DNA of 64,000 nt, from contig NC_031770.1 in the NCBI RefSeq assembly GCF_001522545.3, positions 10,584,372 through 10,648,371 on the forward strand, written 5' to 3'. A model generated the notes under the pieces. The model had not been told where the DNA came from, did no database searches, and saw only the letters and a list, made by a program, of their open reading frames with translations. A program made the translations under genes and the position numbers. Positions 1 to 12,850 of this stretch are shown piece after piece (positions within the stretch are counted from its first letter, which is position 1; each line of letters begins with the position of its first letter). This DNA comes from Parus major. Lineage: Eukaryota; Chordata; Aves; Passeriformes; Paridae.

Positions 1-1080
1 CCCACATTTTTTCCATTCTTAGGAAGAACTACAGGAAAGGTATAATAAGAGTGATTAGCCCCAGGTATAAAACCTGATATTTCCATGTCTTATCCAGGGT
101 CAGATTTCGTCAGATCATTACAGTCTGACCTTGGCACATTCCAAGATTTTTTTCCCCTATTATTGTTATCACCTTCTCTGCTCTTTAAAGAAATTCTCCA
201 TTCACGTTAGCACACCGTTCCACTAGTTAGAAAAGTTAGACATATTTTAAGAGCTGTGTGGCCAGGGGGTTTTTTCCAAAGTGCTCAGGTATCTGCTAGA
301 AGTGTTCCAGAAATATAGCTGTCAACATGGAAAAATGCTAACAGCAAAATGGTCAGATGAAAATTTAAGATGTACAGAGGGGAAGATATTAAATTTCTGA
401 TGACCTGACAGAGGTCAGGGAATCAGAAAAGTCAGTTTCTCAGCCTGCTCAGTCTCTCTCTCTCTCTTTTGGAAATGCTATTGAGAGAGAAATATTACCA
501 GCTCATCTCATTGTGGGTCTGCTTTGTTCCCCTCCTCCTGGCTCCCCAACATTTTCAATCTGTCTTGCAGGCTCACCATTGGTTGGAACTATTTTTCTCT
601 GCATGGGGATGAAGGTAATGATTTTTTCAGTTTTCCCAGTGGACTATCTCCAGGAAGGGCAAGGAGCTGAAACTGTAATTTAACTGAATTCCATATCTGG
701 TTTGGAGAATCCAACTGCCTTTATTGCTACATCCATTTTCCTTTGTATTTCAAGCCTGAATATTGCAATGGTAAATATGTGTCCCTGTTCCTTTGTTTTT
801 GGCACAGGAAAAAGTCTACCAGTAACAAGTTAATGTCATCACCTAAATATTGATATTTTTATATATGGATCTAATTCTGGTAGTAATTAGTAATTTGGGT
901 TCTTGCAGCATCGAAGACCAAGCAAAACCTCACAGTCTTGCAAATCACACCTAAATTTTGTAGGCATTTACCAACCACACATTTGACAGAGGGTAAAGTT
1001 CACATAAGGCGGTGCAGGACTCAAAATTTGTCTGCATACCTTGCTTCCAGTGCAGGCTCTTGCTTTCCCCCTCATTTCCT
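1..1080. other. non-coding stretch, no gene seen
   Basis: A+T-moderate sequence with stop codons in all frames and no recognisable repeat family. The only local structure is a short CT run at 452-468. Nothing here suggests a promoter, exon or RNA gene. I read it as intergenic or intronic DNA. Confidence 0.6.
452..468. repeat. short (CT)n microsatellite
   Basis: About eight uninterrupted TC/CT dinucleotides end in a TTTT run. It could serve as a polypyrimidine tract, but no AG acceptor followed by an exon-like sequence is obvious close by. Confidence 0.7.
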
Positions 1081-1084
1081 AGTG

Positions 1085-1880
1085 CTCTGTAGGAGATGTA
1101 CAGCTCCCACCTGCACGGGGCCCAGCTCTGTGCCAGCCCTCTGAACCCGGATCTGCTGTTGGAGCAGCAAATCCGCAGTGGCAGGAGGCACATCCCAGCT
1201 GCCCACAGCCACTGCAGCAGGAGTGGTGGCACAGGGACACCCAGCCTGGCCCTGCCACCCCAGTGTCACTGCACACAGGGGCAGCCACGTCCTCTGCTGC
1301 TGTTCTCTGCTGCAGCTTGGCTGGGGACAAGCAAGTGACCTCCAGGGCCACCTACAGGTGCCCAACAGGAGCTCATCAGTGGTCTTGTCCCCAGCAACAT
1401 CACTCAAGCCAAGAGAAGACACTGGCTGTCCCTCAAAGCCTCACTCTGCTCACGTGAGCAAGCCACAACAGCTGTACACACTCAGCCATGGCAATTCTTC
1501 TTATGCTTCCAGGTGCAGCAGAGCCTTGTGCCCTCTAGGCTGCTGGCCATGGCCATTTTCCTGGCACTGTGAGCATTTGTTGTGGTCAATGACAGTCCTG
1601 GACTCTGCTGTGGACAGGCTGTGTTTCCCCATGGGAGGTCAGAGGGAGCAGCACAGCTCCCTGCTGTCTGGGATTCTCTCCAGGCATCCTCCTGTGGGCT
1701 CTGCTGGTGCTAGACACAGGTGACACGCTGCCAGCAGCTGCTCTGCTGTTCTGAGGCCATGGGGCTGCAGCTCTGGGCCACTCTGGTCCCTCAGGTACAG
1801 CTGCCTGCCAGGGCTGGGGCAGCACAACCTTGTGCATCCCTCAAGGTGGTGGCCATGCATAGAAGCGCTGCCTTCAGGAG
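1085..1880. other. G+C-richer CTG/CAG-rich block
   Basis: Base composition rises compared with both flanks, with many CTGC, CAGC and CCAG words and few CpG dinucleotides, so it is not a CpG island. Several overlapping open frames of 60 to 180 codons occur on both strands. This is what low stop-codon density in G+C-rich DNA gives by chance; none shows a recognisable domain or a convincing start. It may be an old unclassified repeat or a local G+C fluctuation. The transition to A+T-rich sequence at about 1885 is sharp. Confidence 0.5.
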
Positions 1881-1884
1881 GCTG

Positions 1885-2260
1885 AGACAATTAATTGTTA
1901 ATCAATTAGAGCAATGCCTGTGTTTTCAAATCAGTTTCAAACTTGATTCTCATCGATTTTAGTTTTGCCAGTTGATGGCAGAGAGGCAGTGGGATAGAAG
2001 CATTGGTGGTGAGATGAAATCGGTGTCCATCAAATAGACAGAGCCATAATAAACGACCAATTAAGATCAGCAAGCTAAAAATGGATGTGATTAACCAGAG
2101 GGAGTGCAAATGGGAGCTGTGAAATTGGAGTCACAATAGCAGGGCAAGGAGTTATTAATGAGATGTGGCAGCAATCAGAATGGCCGTACTGTATTAAAGT
2201 ACTCTGTCTCTCATGGGTTGTGTTAGCTGACCTGTCAGTGGCACATTGAAAAAAAATAAA
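1885..2260. promoter_or_regulatory. candidate conserved non-coding element rich in homeodomain cores
   Basis: The stretch opens with a palindromic CAATTAATTG at 1888-1897, directly followed by TTAATCAATTAG. Further TAAT, ATTAAG and GATTAACC cores follow up to about 2100. It has no simple repeats, balanced composition and no transposon similarity that I recognise. This look is typical of vertebrate developmental enhancers, which are dense in homeodomain and POU sites, but conservation cannot be judged from one sequence. The regulatory role is inference. Confidence 0.3.
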
Positions 2261-3122
2261 AGAAAAACAAACAAGCTTCATTTTAGAGGCTGGGAATTAT
2301 AACAGACGTGGTGTAAGCACAGTTGCTTCAGATGTGACCATAGTTCACGCTGCTGTTGTGACACAGAATCTGTATCAGCCTGTGGAGGGCTGTCACAGAA
2401 GCCATCCTGTATAAAGGCTCAAATTTCACTGTTCCACTGAGATTATTTTCCAAGGCAAACTGCTTTCAACCTCTTTTATGGCTTGTTCTGCTATCTTGTT
2501 CATTTTAACAGAACCCACCATGAGTGCTGCTTCTCTGTGTTAGAGCATCAGAGGAGGGGGCAAAAGTAGTGCCAGTGGGAGCTCTGTCCTGATGGGAACA
2601 CCAGCCCCCTCCTCCCCATTTCCCACCTTGGGGCCACTGCTGGGAAAACCCTGCACATTTCCCACATCCAGCAGCCCCTCCATTTGCAAACCCATGGAAC
2701 AAAGCAATGAATGGCAGCCAGGCACCCTTTTCCAGCTGCACTCAGAAACATCCCTGCTAAGCTCTTCTTGGCAGATGGGGAGGAGTGAATTCAACATGGC
2801 AAATCTTTAGGTTTTTGACACGAGGAGTTTCACCTTCTCTGCTATTTTAAGACTTCTGCAGACAAGAGCAGGTCTGCTCTGCTGGGGACAGCCAAGCATG
2901 GCTGCTAATTAGCCCTGTGAGAAAGAGCATTTTTCTTTTATGCCCAGATTGGGGTAATGTAATGTATTACTAGTAAAAAAAAAAAGACTACATTAAATAA
3001 TCAAGGAAAGGAATTACTGTAGAATGGGAAAGCCTCACACAAGCAGAGCAAGACTTGTACCAAATCCAGATCTGAGTGGTGAGAAACTGTCTAAGCAATT
3101 AAAAAACAGCAATGCAGTTTCT

Positions 3123-3125
<3 letters not shown>
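2261..3125. other. non-coding stretch, no gene seen
   Basis: It contains short A runs (near 2250 and 2975-2985) and no domain-bearing open frame. Frames of 65-85 codons at 2505-2810 overlap one another on both strands and look like chance. Confidence 0.55.
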
Positions 3126-3167
<42 letters not shown>

Positions 3168-3171
3168 GTAT
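3126..3171. repeat. compound microsatellite (AT)15-(GTAT)4
   Basis: A pure 30-nt AT run (3126-3155) passes directly into four GTAT/TATG tetranucleotides. The tetranucleotide part probably arose by point mutation within the AT array and re-expansion. It is likely to be length-variable between individuals. Confidence 0.95.
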
Positions 3172-5146
3172 TTTAATTGCAGATAATGGACTGAATGCCT
3201 TAGAATCATAAAGAGCATCCAAGAGCTGTGCATTAAAGGGATGCAGAGAATGCCCTTGCTGTGGAAAGGAAGTAGAGACAATTTAATCTCATCAACCATG
3301 GGATTACTGGGCTGTGCATCTCCCATCAGTCTCACTCATGCTGATGGGCAAGTGCAGCAGCAGGAATAATCCAGCCTGACTCCCACCAGCAGCTCTGCCA
3401 GTCAGCTCCCTGAGCCACATTTTCAGGCAGGGAGAAATCAGTGCTCAGCCAGGAAAAGGGCTCTTGAGAGGAGGGAGAAAAGGAAGCATCAAGTGGAGGA
3501 GCAGAAATCCTTCAGAAAGGCTTTGTAGGGAGGCAAGGAGAGAGACAAACCATAGGAAGGATGGGCCAGCGGGGGTGCAAACTCTCTCACAGGAAGAGGC
3601 AAGAGAAAAATGTCTCACAGTGTAACCCAGACCTCAGTCTCCTGTAGATTGGCAGCAATTTTACAGATACACTCTCAGGTGAATGAGATGTCAGACTCCT
3701 CCACCTCTCAGCAATTACCAAGACTAGTGCTTGACTAGGGTAATGGTACCCAGTCTTGAATTTTTGATGTCGAATTTCAGGAGGATTCAATACTACCAGC
3801 TGGGCTGTCAGATAAAGCTAAATCCTAAAAGAAAATCTTCCTGATGCCTTAAACTCTAGAAATGTGCATTATGTATTTTTCTGGGTGATTTTCATTACAT
3901 GAAAAAGTTACTCTGCCTCCCTGTAAAAGCAGGTGATGGGGATTTGTTGTGTTTTGGGATTATTAATAGGCATAGCACGTTATCACACAGAGCACTATGA
4001 ACAGTCACAGAACATAATGAGAGGAAAGTCAGTGTAAATGGTGACATTTCAAATGAAAAAGTAGTTATAGTCTAACTATAGTCTAATTTCAGTAGCAGAG
4101 AGCAGGCCAGCTCAGAGAGGTCTTTTATAATTCCTTTCATTTCTTGGATGTGCCATAGGTTTACAACTTAAGGAATTCACATTGTGTTTTTAGCCCCTTT
4201 CACAGAAGGTTTTTAATCACAAGACAAACTGAAAGCTAACTTGTTTACTTTAACCAGCTTCTTTGTGAAATGGCTTTGCAAAGTGCCTCAAACTGGCTCA
4301 GTGCTGGAGGGTACCATCCTGGGGGTCTGGCTCCCTGGGCAGAAGAAAGGAGAGAAAAATTCTAGCAAATGTTCATATTCCCTGCCTGTTACATGAAGAT
4401 GGAGAAACACAAATGAGCCAATTTCCTAGAAGAAGCTGCAGTGTACAGAGAGATCTTGCAGGCTCACTGTTACTAAATTTGCCATGTCAATAGTTGCCAA
4501 AGTCATTATGACATTACTTATTGCTGCAAATCTTACAGATGGAAAGCATGGATAAGGTTCCCTGAGATTAGATCACAAAGTTCAGAAGTTTTTCATGTTT
4601 AGTAAGATTATTTAGCGTTATTTTGACAGAAATGCATTGTGGGGTGAAGGTGTGGTACTTAGGAACACTGTATTTCCCTGAGAAAGGAAATGTTACAACA
4701 AAAATTAAACACTACTACAAAACCCCCTTTTCAAAACTCTCTTTTAAATGAATTCCCTAGGAATTGCATTTGCATGCTGTTCCAGTCAGAATATAAAGCA
4801 AGACAAAGATTAGCCAGTTTTCCACAAATAAGAAATGGGTTTGGACTCTCTTGCTGTATATGCTAAAGGATAGAATTCTGATATCCCTTTGAAATCTACA
4901 GTTATCTGAACACTAAATCTCGATGTATTTATAAAACTCCCTCTTTCTTGGGAACTGCCAACATCTGCCTTGTGATTTCTGCCCACAAATGAGTCCCACT
5001 CCTCTTGGGGTTCTTCATAAGCAGGTCATGTTTTGTCCTTTCACCTCATTCTTGGGTTAAAACCATGCTTTCTCAACCACTTTCCAGACCAGCTTTTCTA
5101 ATTACTGGCTGTTTTTCTCAGCTTCCTGGGTGGTTTGAGTTGTTTG
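3172..5146. other. non-coding stretch, no gene seen
   Basis: Single-copy-looking DNA with no long open frame on either strand between about 3800 and 5000. No recognisable transposon end, LTR or tRNA-like motif is seen. Confidence 0.55.
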
Positions 5147-5173
5147 GGGTTTTTTTAGGGTTTTTTTTTTTGG
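5147..5173. repeat. T-rich low-complexity run
   Basis: Two T homopolymers (7 and 11 nt) are separated by AGGG. There is no element body of recognised type next to them, so I do not call a retrotransposed tail. Confidence 0.7.
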
Positions 5174-8100
5174 TGGTTATTCTCTTCCCCTTATTTTTCT
5201 TTTCAAGAAAAGAATCTCCTTTTATGTGTAACTTTGGCTTGTCCACTGGGGGAGCATTAGTCTCACCATGCAGATTTACATTTCAGCCTGCCTCATTCTT
5301 GTGACAAAAACATTCTGCCGTGTTTCAAAGCTTCCCTGACAGCATTTTGCAACCAATGCTGCACTCCAGGGAGGTCCTTCAGCTGATGCACAGGGGCTCT
5401 GCTGGGCTGAAGCTGACTCTGCTGAGTAACAGTAAGTATGGGGAGAGGGAGGGTTTCAGCTTTTTGGCTTCTTTCAGTAACTTGGGGAAGCACAGTGCAA
5501 ACATGACTGCAAGAACACTTGTCTGATGATGACTCCTTCCAGTGCACACCCTGCTAACTCCTGAGAAATAACTGATGTTTGATGCTCCTTTCCCTTCTCA
5601 GAGATGGAGATGGTTCTGGAGGGGAGATTGGGTTGCCCTGATGGGTTTATCTGAGTTGTGTCTCTTTTACTCTCCCCACTGACTGGGTTGTCCGCTGCAG
5701 GACACAAATTCTGTCCTTGCTACAAAATACTACAAAATGGGTGAGTGCCTTCAGGACAGAGCAGATGTGCCAGGGGTCTTCTTGCAGAATTCTTGGCATG
5801 TTTTTAAAACTGTGGCCTCCTGGTGAGACCTGTCAAACCCTTCCCTGCTCCTCCAAAGAAATCACAGTCCTGTGGAAGGAGGAAAGAGGGAAGAGGGGCT
5901 TGGTGTTCTCTTTAAGCTCACAACAGCTTTGCCTTGAATACTGAGTGTGTACATAGTGCTGCATGGAGGTCTAGGAGAAAGTGTTCCACTCCAAACACCT
6001 TGGATCCTGCCCTCATTCCAGGGGAAATCACAAGTTCTCGTCTGCCAGCTTGGCTCGGGGCATGTTGCATCTGCTGGGAAATGCTGCAGGGGCAGAAAAG
6101 ACACCCAGGGTGGATTTCACTGGGGCTGCCAGTCACAGAGCAAGGAGCACAATCCCACACCTTGCAAGATGAAGGAAAAGCTCTCCAGGCAAAGCAGACC
6201 AGGGGAAAGGAGAGAGGAGAAGCCACAAGGGGCCTGGGGCTGTGCTGGAGGCAGTGTGAGCTCTGGTGAATCACAGCTGAGGAGGGACAAGAGGACTGAA
6301 CAGAGACCACGGGTACAAATCCTCTCCAGCACACCCCGTGGATATTTTCATCCTACACAAAGCCACACACATCAGCCTGTGATCTCCTGATGGTTGTGAG
6401 CTGCACTGCCTGGCCCAGGGGCCCTTGCAAACCATTCCTCCTCCCACTTTGCACCTAGGAGACAGACATCTCTCCACCCCAGGCCTTGTCATACATCTCA
6501 GATTTTCTCCTCCCTTTCCCAGCAGCTGCCTTTCCTTTTTTTCTTAGACCTCCCCCACAGCTGTCTTTGAAGACCAGCCCCAGGGTCTGGTGTCAGCACC
6601 CTTTACTGTCACCACTGCTGCCAATGACATTCGCCTCTCTCTGTGATTCAGGACTTTTTCTTATCTTGCATGGGGACAATTCAGTCTCTCAGAGGACCTT
6701 GGACTACTTTAACAACACAACCTGCTACTTATGAGGCACAAAAACTGGGGAATTTGTGCCATTGTGTTGGAATAGAAGACTCACAGGGGGTCTTATATAT
6801 TTGACACTCTCTCCGAAGAGCTGAAAATTTACAAGTAGGTCAAAGGCTGGATATTAACTTTGCTGTGACCAGAGATTAAAAAAAAAAAAAAAGAAAAATA
6901 GGCTAAAAGAGTTAATTTCCACCAGTACTTCCCCGTGGCAAGCAGGCTTCAGTGTTGGTGTTTATAATTAGAGAATATAACACATCCCTGTGTACACAGT
7001 GGTGAGGGACTCTGTCAGGACATAAAGCTGGGCTCCTGTTTAACACTCACTTCCAAGCACTTGGGATTGTGAAAGAGCCATCACTTAGAAGGTGGCAGAC
7101 ACCAAATCAGGATCATGAGCAGACAGGGGCAAACATGGATTCAGTGCCTCCACAGCAACCCCTTTCCAAGGTACTGGGCACAGATCTTTGCAGAGCTGGG
7201 ATGTATCCCTACATCCCCCTTCTCCTCTATTCCCCATCAGATGGAGGCTGCATCTGTATGGCAAAACACCAGCAATGCTGTCAGCCAAGAGTTGCTAGGC
7301 AAATCTGAGCAGTGGGAGGATTTTCATATCCCACAGCCACCTGAACTGCTGCCTGCAACTCTCCTCCAGCTCTCTCCCCTCAGGGTTCTCAATTCCTCTT
7401 CTCCACTCTTGTGATGCCTCTTTCCTTGCCTTTTCTACTTTAAGGACAAGCCCCTCTCTTAAGCTTGCTCCTTACCCTTCCCCATGGGACAATCCACATG
7501 TGCAGCCAGTGAGGAGCAGCAGCTTCCAGTGCTGTGGGAAAACATTCATTTTCCCTGGCTCAGCCCAGGCAACCACAGATCTCTGTGACACTGAGGTGAT
7601 GAAAAGTGGGGGTAAGCTCCCAGAGACAGACCCAAATGTGAGAACAAAGCCCACGAGTGGATCCTTCTCGGGTCTGGGGGTGCCCCATGCAGGCTGAGGA
7701 CACAAAAAAGGCACTGGCTTCTGGAGGTGCTGGCAGAGGAATAAAGCCCCTCTGCCAGGAGGTCATCAAATACTGCAGAAGAAAAACACCCTACATTAAA
7801 ACTGCTGTGACTTCAGGCCTGGGGATAGGAAGCAGAAGGTGACACAGAGCAATTAAAACCCAGCCACTGCAGAACAGCTGAGCAGGGATCACATCCTGTC
7901 AATCCCCGCTTGTTTTTCAGTTTATTAGCAAGAACTTAACTGAAGAGAGAGCTGGGAGATGATGAAAGAGCAGCAGTGGGAGCTTATTTGTAGGATGCCA
8001 GCCAAAAAAGAAAATTTGTAGGAGGAGTTTGAAGGATGGAAATGGACTTGTTTGTTCAGACATAATCTGAAAAAATAGTTCCAGGGCTTAGGGTTATGAG

Positions 8101-8669
8101 AGGGGTCTGCAGAGCAGAATAACCTGCTTGGCTCTAAATGGGCAGGTTTGAAAGAAGGTCTCCCCCCCAAATAAAGAGAAGACTGAAAGAATAATGTACA
8201 TTTGCTTTGTGTTATGCTAAAACTTTCCTTTTCCCCCTCCATTTTTTTGTTAAGGAGATTTTTATTTTTTTTCCCCCACGACATCCAAAATGCCCTTTGG
8301 AAACCACATTTTCAAAAGTTTTTGAAGAACTTTCAACCTTTTACCAGACTCATCTAGAGGAGGCCTCAGACTAATGGTGCTGATCCCAGAGCTGAGAGCA
8401 ATGAGATGTTGGACCCTTACTACATCATTCTGCAAACTGGAAACAGAAATAGGAGAGAAGAGGGGAGATTCCTACACTCCTTTAGACCAGCCATGCTGGA
8501 AAAAAATTGTTTGCCCAGCAGTCATCCTGCTTTGTGAGCAGAGAGGCTGGCTACAATCCCTATATCCAAGAAGTTTCCAGTGCCAGAGAACAGAATAAAA
8601 CACAATAGAGGCGTCCACAGTAATTTGTGTTTTGCTAGATCTGAGATTATGTTTAACACTGTGGCTGAT
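5174..8669. other. non-coding stretch, no gene seen
   Basis: Mixed-composition DNA with a 15-nt A run at 6878-6892. Overlapping open frames of 60-147 codons at 5720-6490 and 7070-7840 run on both strands. They share no recognisable domain and start and stop without splice-site context that I could defend. No transposable element family is recognised. Confidence 0.5.
6878..6892 (+). repeat. A15 homopolymer
   Basis: An uninterrupted 15-nt A run is followed by GAAAAATA. No retroposed gene body or SINE was recognised upstream. Confidence 0.8.
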
Positions 8670-8705
8670 GGGGGGAAAAAAAAAAAAAAAAAAGAAAGAA
8701 AAAGC
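8670..8705. repeat. G6-A18 homopolymer followed by GAAAG repeats
   Basis: Six G residues run straight into an 18-nt A run, then (GAAA)2 and A5. It is low-complexity sequence with no retroposed body recognised on its left. Confidence 0.85.
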
Positions 8706-8789
8706 CCAAACAGCTTTAATAATAGATTTTGGGGGACTTTGAATTGTCAGAGCCATTTTCTAGTGACAGTTTGTCTGAATCATACTTGG

Positions 8790-9140
8790 CACTGGTAATA
8801 TACCACATCTCCTGTCATTATTTTAATTACTTTATAGCCTTTTAAAAGAGGATTTCAAAAAGTTAATTAAGAACACCTCTGATTTCAGACCAAGCATGAG
8901 GAAAATAAAATATCCCCGCTGTTTTCTTTTAAGTGGCAGGTTGTGCTGGTGCTGAAGATAAGCTCTCTGAAAAATCTGACATGCCAACACCAGAATAACC
9001 CCAAAAGATAACCTAATTTTTTATCCATTTAAGGGCTTGGAAAGTGCAACATTTTTGAGTTTAAGGAGACAAAGGACCTCAGTTAACTAATTATGTTACC
9101 AGGAGTCTGCACTAGATGGATTGGTTCCACTCTTCGCTGA
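8790..9140. promoter_or_regulatory. candidate conserved non-coding element
   Basis: A repeat-free A+T-rich stretch with several TAATTA, TTAATTAA and TTAACTAATTA cores (near 8823, 8861 and 9083). It is of the type bound by homeodomain and POU factors. It sits between a homopolymer tract and ordinary sequence and contains no open frame. Calling it an enhancer is inference from motif density only; A+T-rich DNA produces such cores by chance. Confidence 0.22.
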
Positions 9141-12100
9141 TTAAAGCTTGAAAAAATCCTAAGGTTAGTCTAGAGCTGGTTGTAGCCTGTGGTAGAAATC
9201 ACTTGCAGATTTCTTTTGTGCAAAACCAGAGGATATGAACTCTTTGAAAGACAGTAGAAATATCAGCATTTTAGGAGTCATATTAGAGCTGAACAAGATG
9301 TTTTTTGCTTTCACAGCATATCTGGTGGATTTTGATCTCTGCCCAACAGATGTGTCTAACAGCCATATTCACGCAGTTTATTCAGGTGCAGATCTCAGGG
9401 GCAGTGGAATGGTGTTACCTGTTCTACAGCACAGCTGTGTTGTCTGGTTAGGAGTGGTCAGCTCCATCCTGGAGGGGAAGGTGTGAGAGGGGAACCTGGG
9501 GAATGGCCTGCCTGTGTGTCATTGTGGGTATATGGACAAGTAAACATGGTTATTTGCTGCAAATTTGTTCTTGTACACACAAAAAGGGTGCGAGTGCCAC
9601 GTGTGTGATCAGAGGTATCCAAGGGCATAATTAGGATCTCAAATAGCAGCACCTGAACCACTGGCCCTGCCTTACTCCATCCCACACGTGGATCCAGCAG
9701 CAGGATTGCACCACAGGGGAAGAGGAGAAACCCAGAGGGGAATCTCACAGCTTCACTGGGTTAATGAGCCACCTTTGGCTGTCTGTGCAGCAGATTCACC
9801 CAACACCAGCGAGGCAGGAGTGTCTCTGCTGTCCTTGTGACACCTCAGGGGGAAGAGACAGCCTGGTCTGGAGCAGTGGGGTTCTAGAAGGCTTTGTCTG
9901 CTCCTGGTTCTGCTGCCCACTCCAGCCCAGGAGGCTTTAATTTACCCATGCCCCAGCTTCTAAGCTAAGCCAACAGCTTGGTTTGTCACCACACTGCTGT
10001 CAGGTTACCTTTCTTCAGGAAAAGAATGCCTGGTGTTAAGTTGTAGTAGTGAGTCAAGGGACCCTTATCCAGCTGCTTGGAGCAGACTGGGAATGCCTGG
10101 TTTGCAGCACCTACATCCAGACCAGGGGTGCTGCAATCTCCATGGCCCCTTCCTCCTGCTCCTGAGCACACAGAAGCAGAGCAGAGTCAGTCCTTGTGCT
10201 CTGACAACCTCATTGCTGTTGTGCACAGTGTGAGAAAAGGGTGGCAGGGGAGGTTGCTCTGAGCTGCAAGGTGTTTTCAGAATAAAAAAAATCTGAATGT
10301 CTCCTAGGCTGCCTCCAGCATCTGGTGAGAACCACCTGCCCACCAAGAGCACTCCTTGGTCAAAGGCTCCCTTGGGTCAGCTCTTTGGGCCAAACCAACC
10401 AAACCAGGCTGCACAAACCTGTTTCAAACTCCGTGGGATTCATGCAGATGCCAAATGTGCAGCCCTCCAGAGCAGCCTCTGATGGCCAGCTGCAATGCTG
10501 AGTTTGCCAGCACCAGCACTGGTGACTCTGAGCAGCTGCTGCCTCCTCATGGCTCTTGGGAGCCCACCCACAGGCACAGGAGAGAGGAAATGAGCAGAAG
10601 GACTCCTTCAGTCTTGGCATCCTTGCTGAGAGCATGACAGGTCAGAGCTGCATGGTGGCTGGGCCACGGTGTGGGAATTGTTTCCCTCTCCTTTCTGTAA
10701 AAAGTAAAAATGATAATAATAATCCTAATTAGTGAGACCTGGAGCTCAGGCTCGCCTGTGCTGTCCACTGAGCACGGGGTTGGGACACATCACCCAGCAC
10801 ATGATCTGTCATCCTTCCCACAAGGGTGATAACTCTGCCTGAAGGTTCTTTTTCACTTTTCTCAGCATAGCATTGATTAAAAACCCTGGCCTTTGATATC
10901 AGGAATGCTTTTCTCCCAAAGGAGAAAGCCAAAGGCCTGGGTTAAATTTAGGTCTGCCCTCAGCCATTCTGAGTACCAAAAAAGGTCTGTGCATGTTCTA
11001 TCACTGATGATAACTTAAAGGAAAACAACTGAGGATCAAACCAATGGCAACTGGTTTTCAAATAGCCTTTTTACAGAGGTAGCAGATTAGCTGACTGAAA
11101 AGGAACAGCTCTCTCCCCTCCTCCCTCATCTCATGTACGGAACACACTAAGGCTTTCAACAGACAAAATATGTTCTCTTCTTGACCAAGAACTGCTCAGC
11201 AGATGGGGAGAAGAAAGAAGAGAGGGGAGGGTATCGCTTTTCCCTTTCCTGAAAGTGAGAATCCACCTGTCTTCTCTACCCAACATGTTCCCTGTCATTC
11301 GCTCTGCAAAGACCCAGAGAGCAGCCAGGCAGCTCTATCCTGACAGCAGCTAGCCAGTCTTCTGAAATTAGTGGCAACAGTTGCCTGTGCTATATGAGAA
11401 TGTGTTTGATGGGAATATGACCTGGTTTCATGTCAAAGGCTGCCTCCACTCAAAGCAGCATGTCCTTAACCTGGGATACAAGATGCCTTTCTTTCCTGAG
11501 CTACTTTTGAAGCTGACTCTGCTTTGAGTGAGGGGTTGGACCACAGACCCTCACAAATCCTGTCCTGTACAAACTCTAGAATAAAAGTGTTTATGTTTTC
11601 AACACAAGACTTTCAATGCTGCCAGACCTTTCCTTCGAAATTTCTCTGTATTGTAGGTAGGAATTAAAAGCATTTAAGTTACCTTGCTGAATCCACAATC
11701 TTTCCTTCTTTCCCAGTTCCCTCAGTGCCATTGTTTCATCTTACCAGAAGTTGGTGATGTTCACTTACAACAACCTCAGTTTAGGGGTTTCAGAATCATC
11801 TGTAAAAAATAAATCCATGGCTTTGGTCAGCTTGGAACAGACATGAGTGAGTCAGGGTGATTCACTGCCCTGCTGAGGCACTGTTTTAGCCACTGTTTAG
11901 CCCCTGCAGATATAGTCCTCCTTGCCCTGAATAGCTGTTCTGGGGGCACAATTAACGAGCCTTAATTGTCTTCAGATGCCCCAAACTGCATTTAAACCAG
12001 TCTGCTCCTTTAGGCACAGGTCCTTCAATCAAAGGTGTCATTGAAGAAATCTCCTGTCCAGCCACTTCTCTATTCCAACCTGGAAGTTGTACCTTGAGCA

Positions 12101-12719
12101 CTGATGGACAAAGGAGAGCAGATCCCATCTGTGCTGGTACCAGGGCTCCCTGGTGAGGCATTCCTGTGCACTGTGGTCATGGCCATGTGCAGCAGGATTT
12201 CCTAGGCACATCTCAGGCCCAGCTCTTCACAGCTTATGAATAATAAATCCACAGATATCTCCATTTCTCAGTTTTGTGGTAGCACAGCCCTCGTGCACGG
12301 TCTCCCTTTGCAGTCTGCCATCAAATGTTCATCACAAGTATCGCTACTCATAGGCACCATCACACAGCCATGATTTATTAATCTCTAGTTGACAGGAAAT
12401 AGCAAGGAAAATAAAGAGAATGACTTCAGCAATTTCCCTGGTTTATTCAGCAGATATTTGAGGAGGCACAGAACTATAGCCTTGCCACAGAGCCAAAACC
12501 CCATCACGGTGTTCATTTGAGAGCTCTACCTGCTCTGCTGTTGGCTGTGCAGTGTTTGTGAAATAAATGTGCACAGGCTTAGCTGGTATCACTGCAGCAA
12601 CACTGTCAGCCAGCTGGGAGGAAATGGGGCAATAATTTACAGAAAGAGCTGAGTATTTCTGTTCAAAAGCATCCATGCCATGCTTGTGGCTGCTGCACTC
12701 TTACCTGAAGGCTTGATTG
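9141..12719. other. non-coding stretch, no gene seen
   Basis: No transposon, RNA gene or plausible exon is recognised. Open frames of 60-96 codons at 9235-10932 overlap one another and lack motifs. A short run of AAT triplets lies at about 10708-10722. The long gap in open frames from 10.9 to 11.95 kb fits non-coding DNA. Confidence 0.5.
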
Positions 12720-12850
12720 TCTGATGCAGTTTGGAGTCATGTCAGTTAACTATAAAGTTTAACTAATTGCTATTTATAGAGAGCGCTTGAAGGTCTGTCA
12801 CTGGAAATGTTAATAAAAGCTCAAGATAGAGTCATCTAGTCATCCTGCAT
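12720..12850. promoter_or_regulatory. small A+T-rich motif cluster, possible regulatory element
   Basis: It contains GTTAACTATAAAGTTTAACTAATTGC, an imperfect inverted pair of GTTAAC/GTTTAAC half-sites of HNF1/homeodomain type, followed by TATTTATAG and AATAAAAG. It is short and repeat-free. This is motif-level evidence only, so the call is weak. Confidence 0.18.

Noticed and set aside
1178..1723. 181-codon open frame in the G+C-rich block
   Set aside because: Low stop density in G+C-rich DNA gives several mutually overlapping frames here. Composition is Ser/Cys/Leu/His-rich with no domain.
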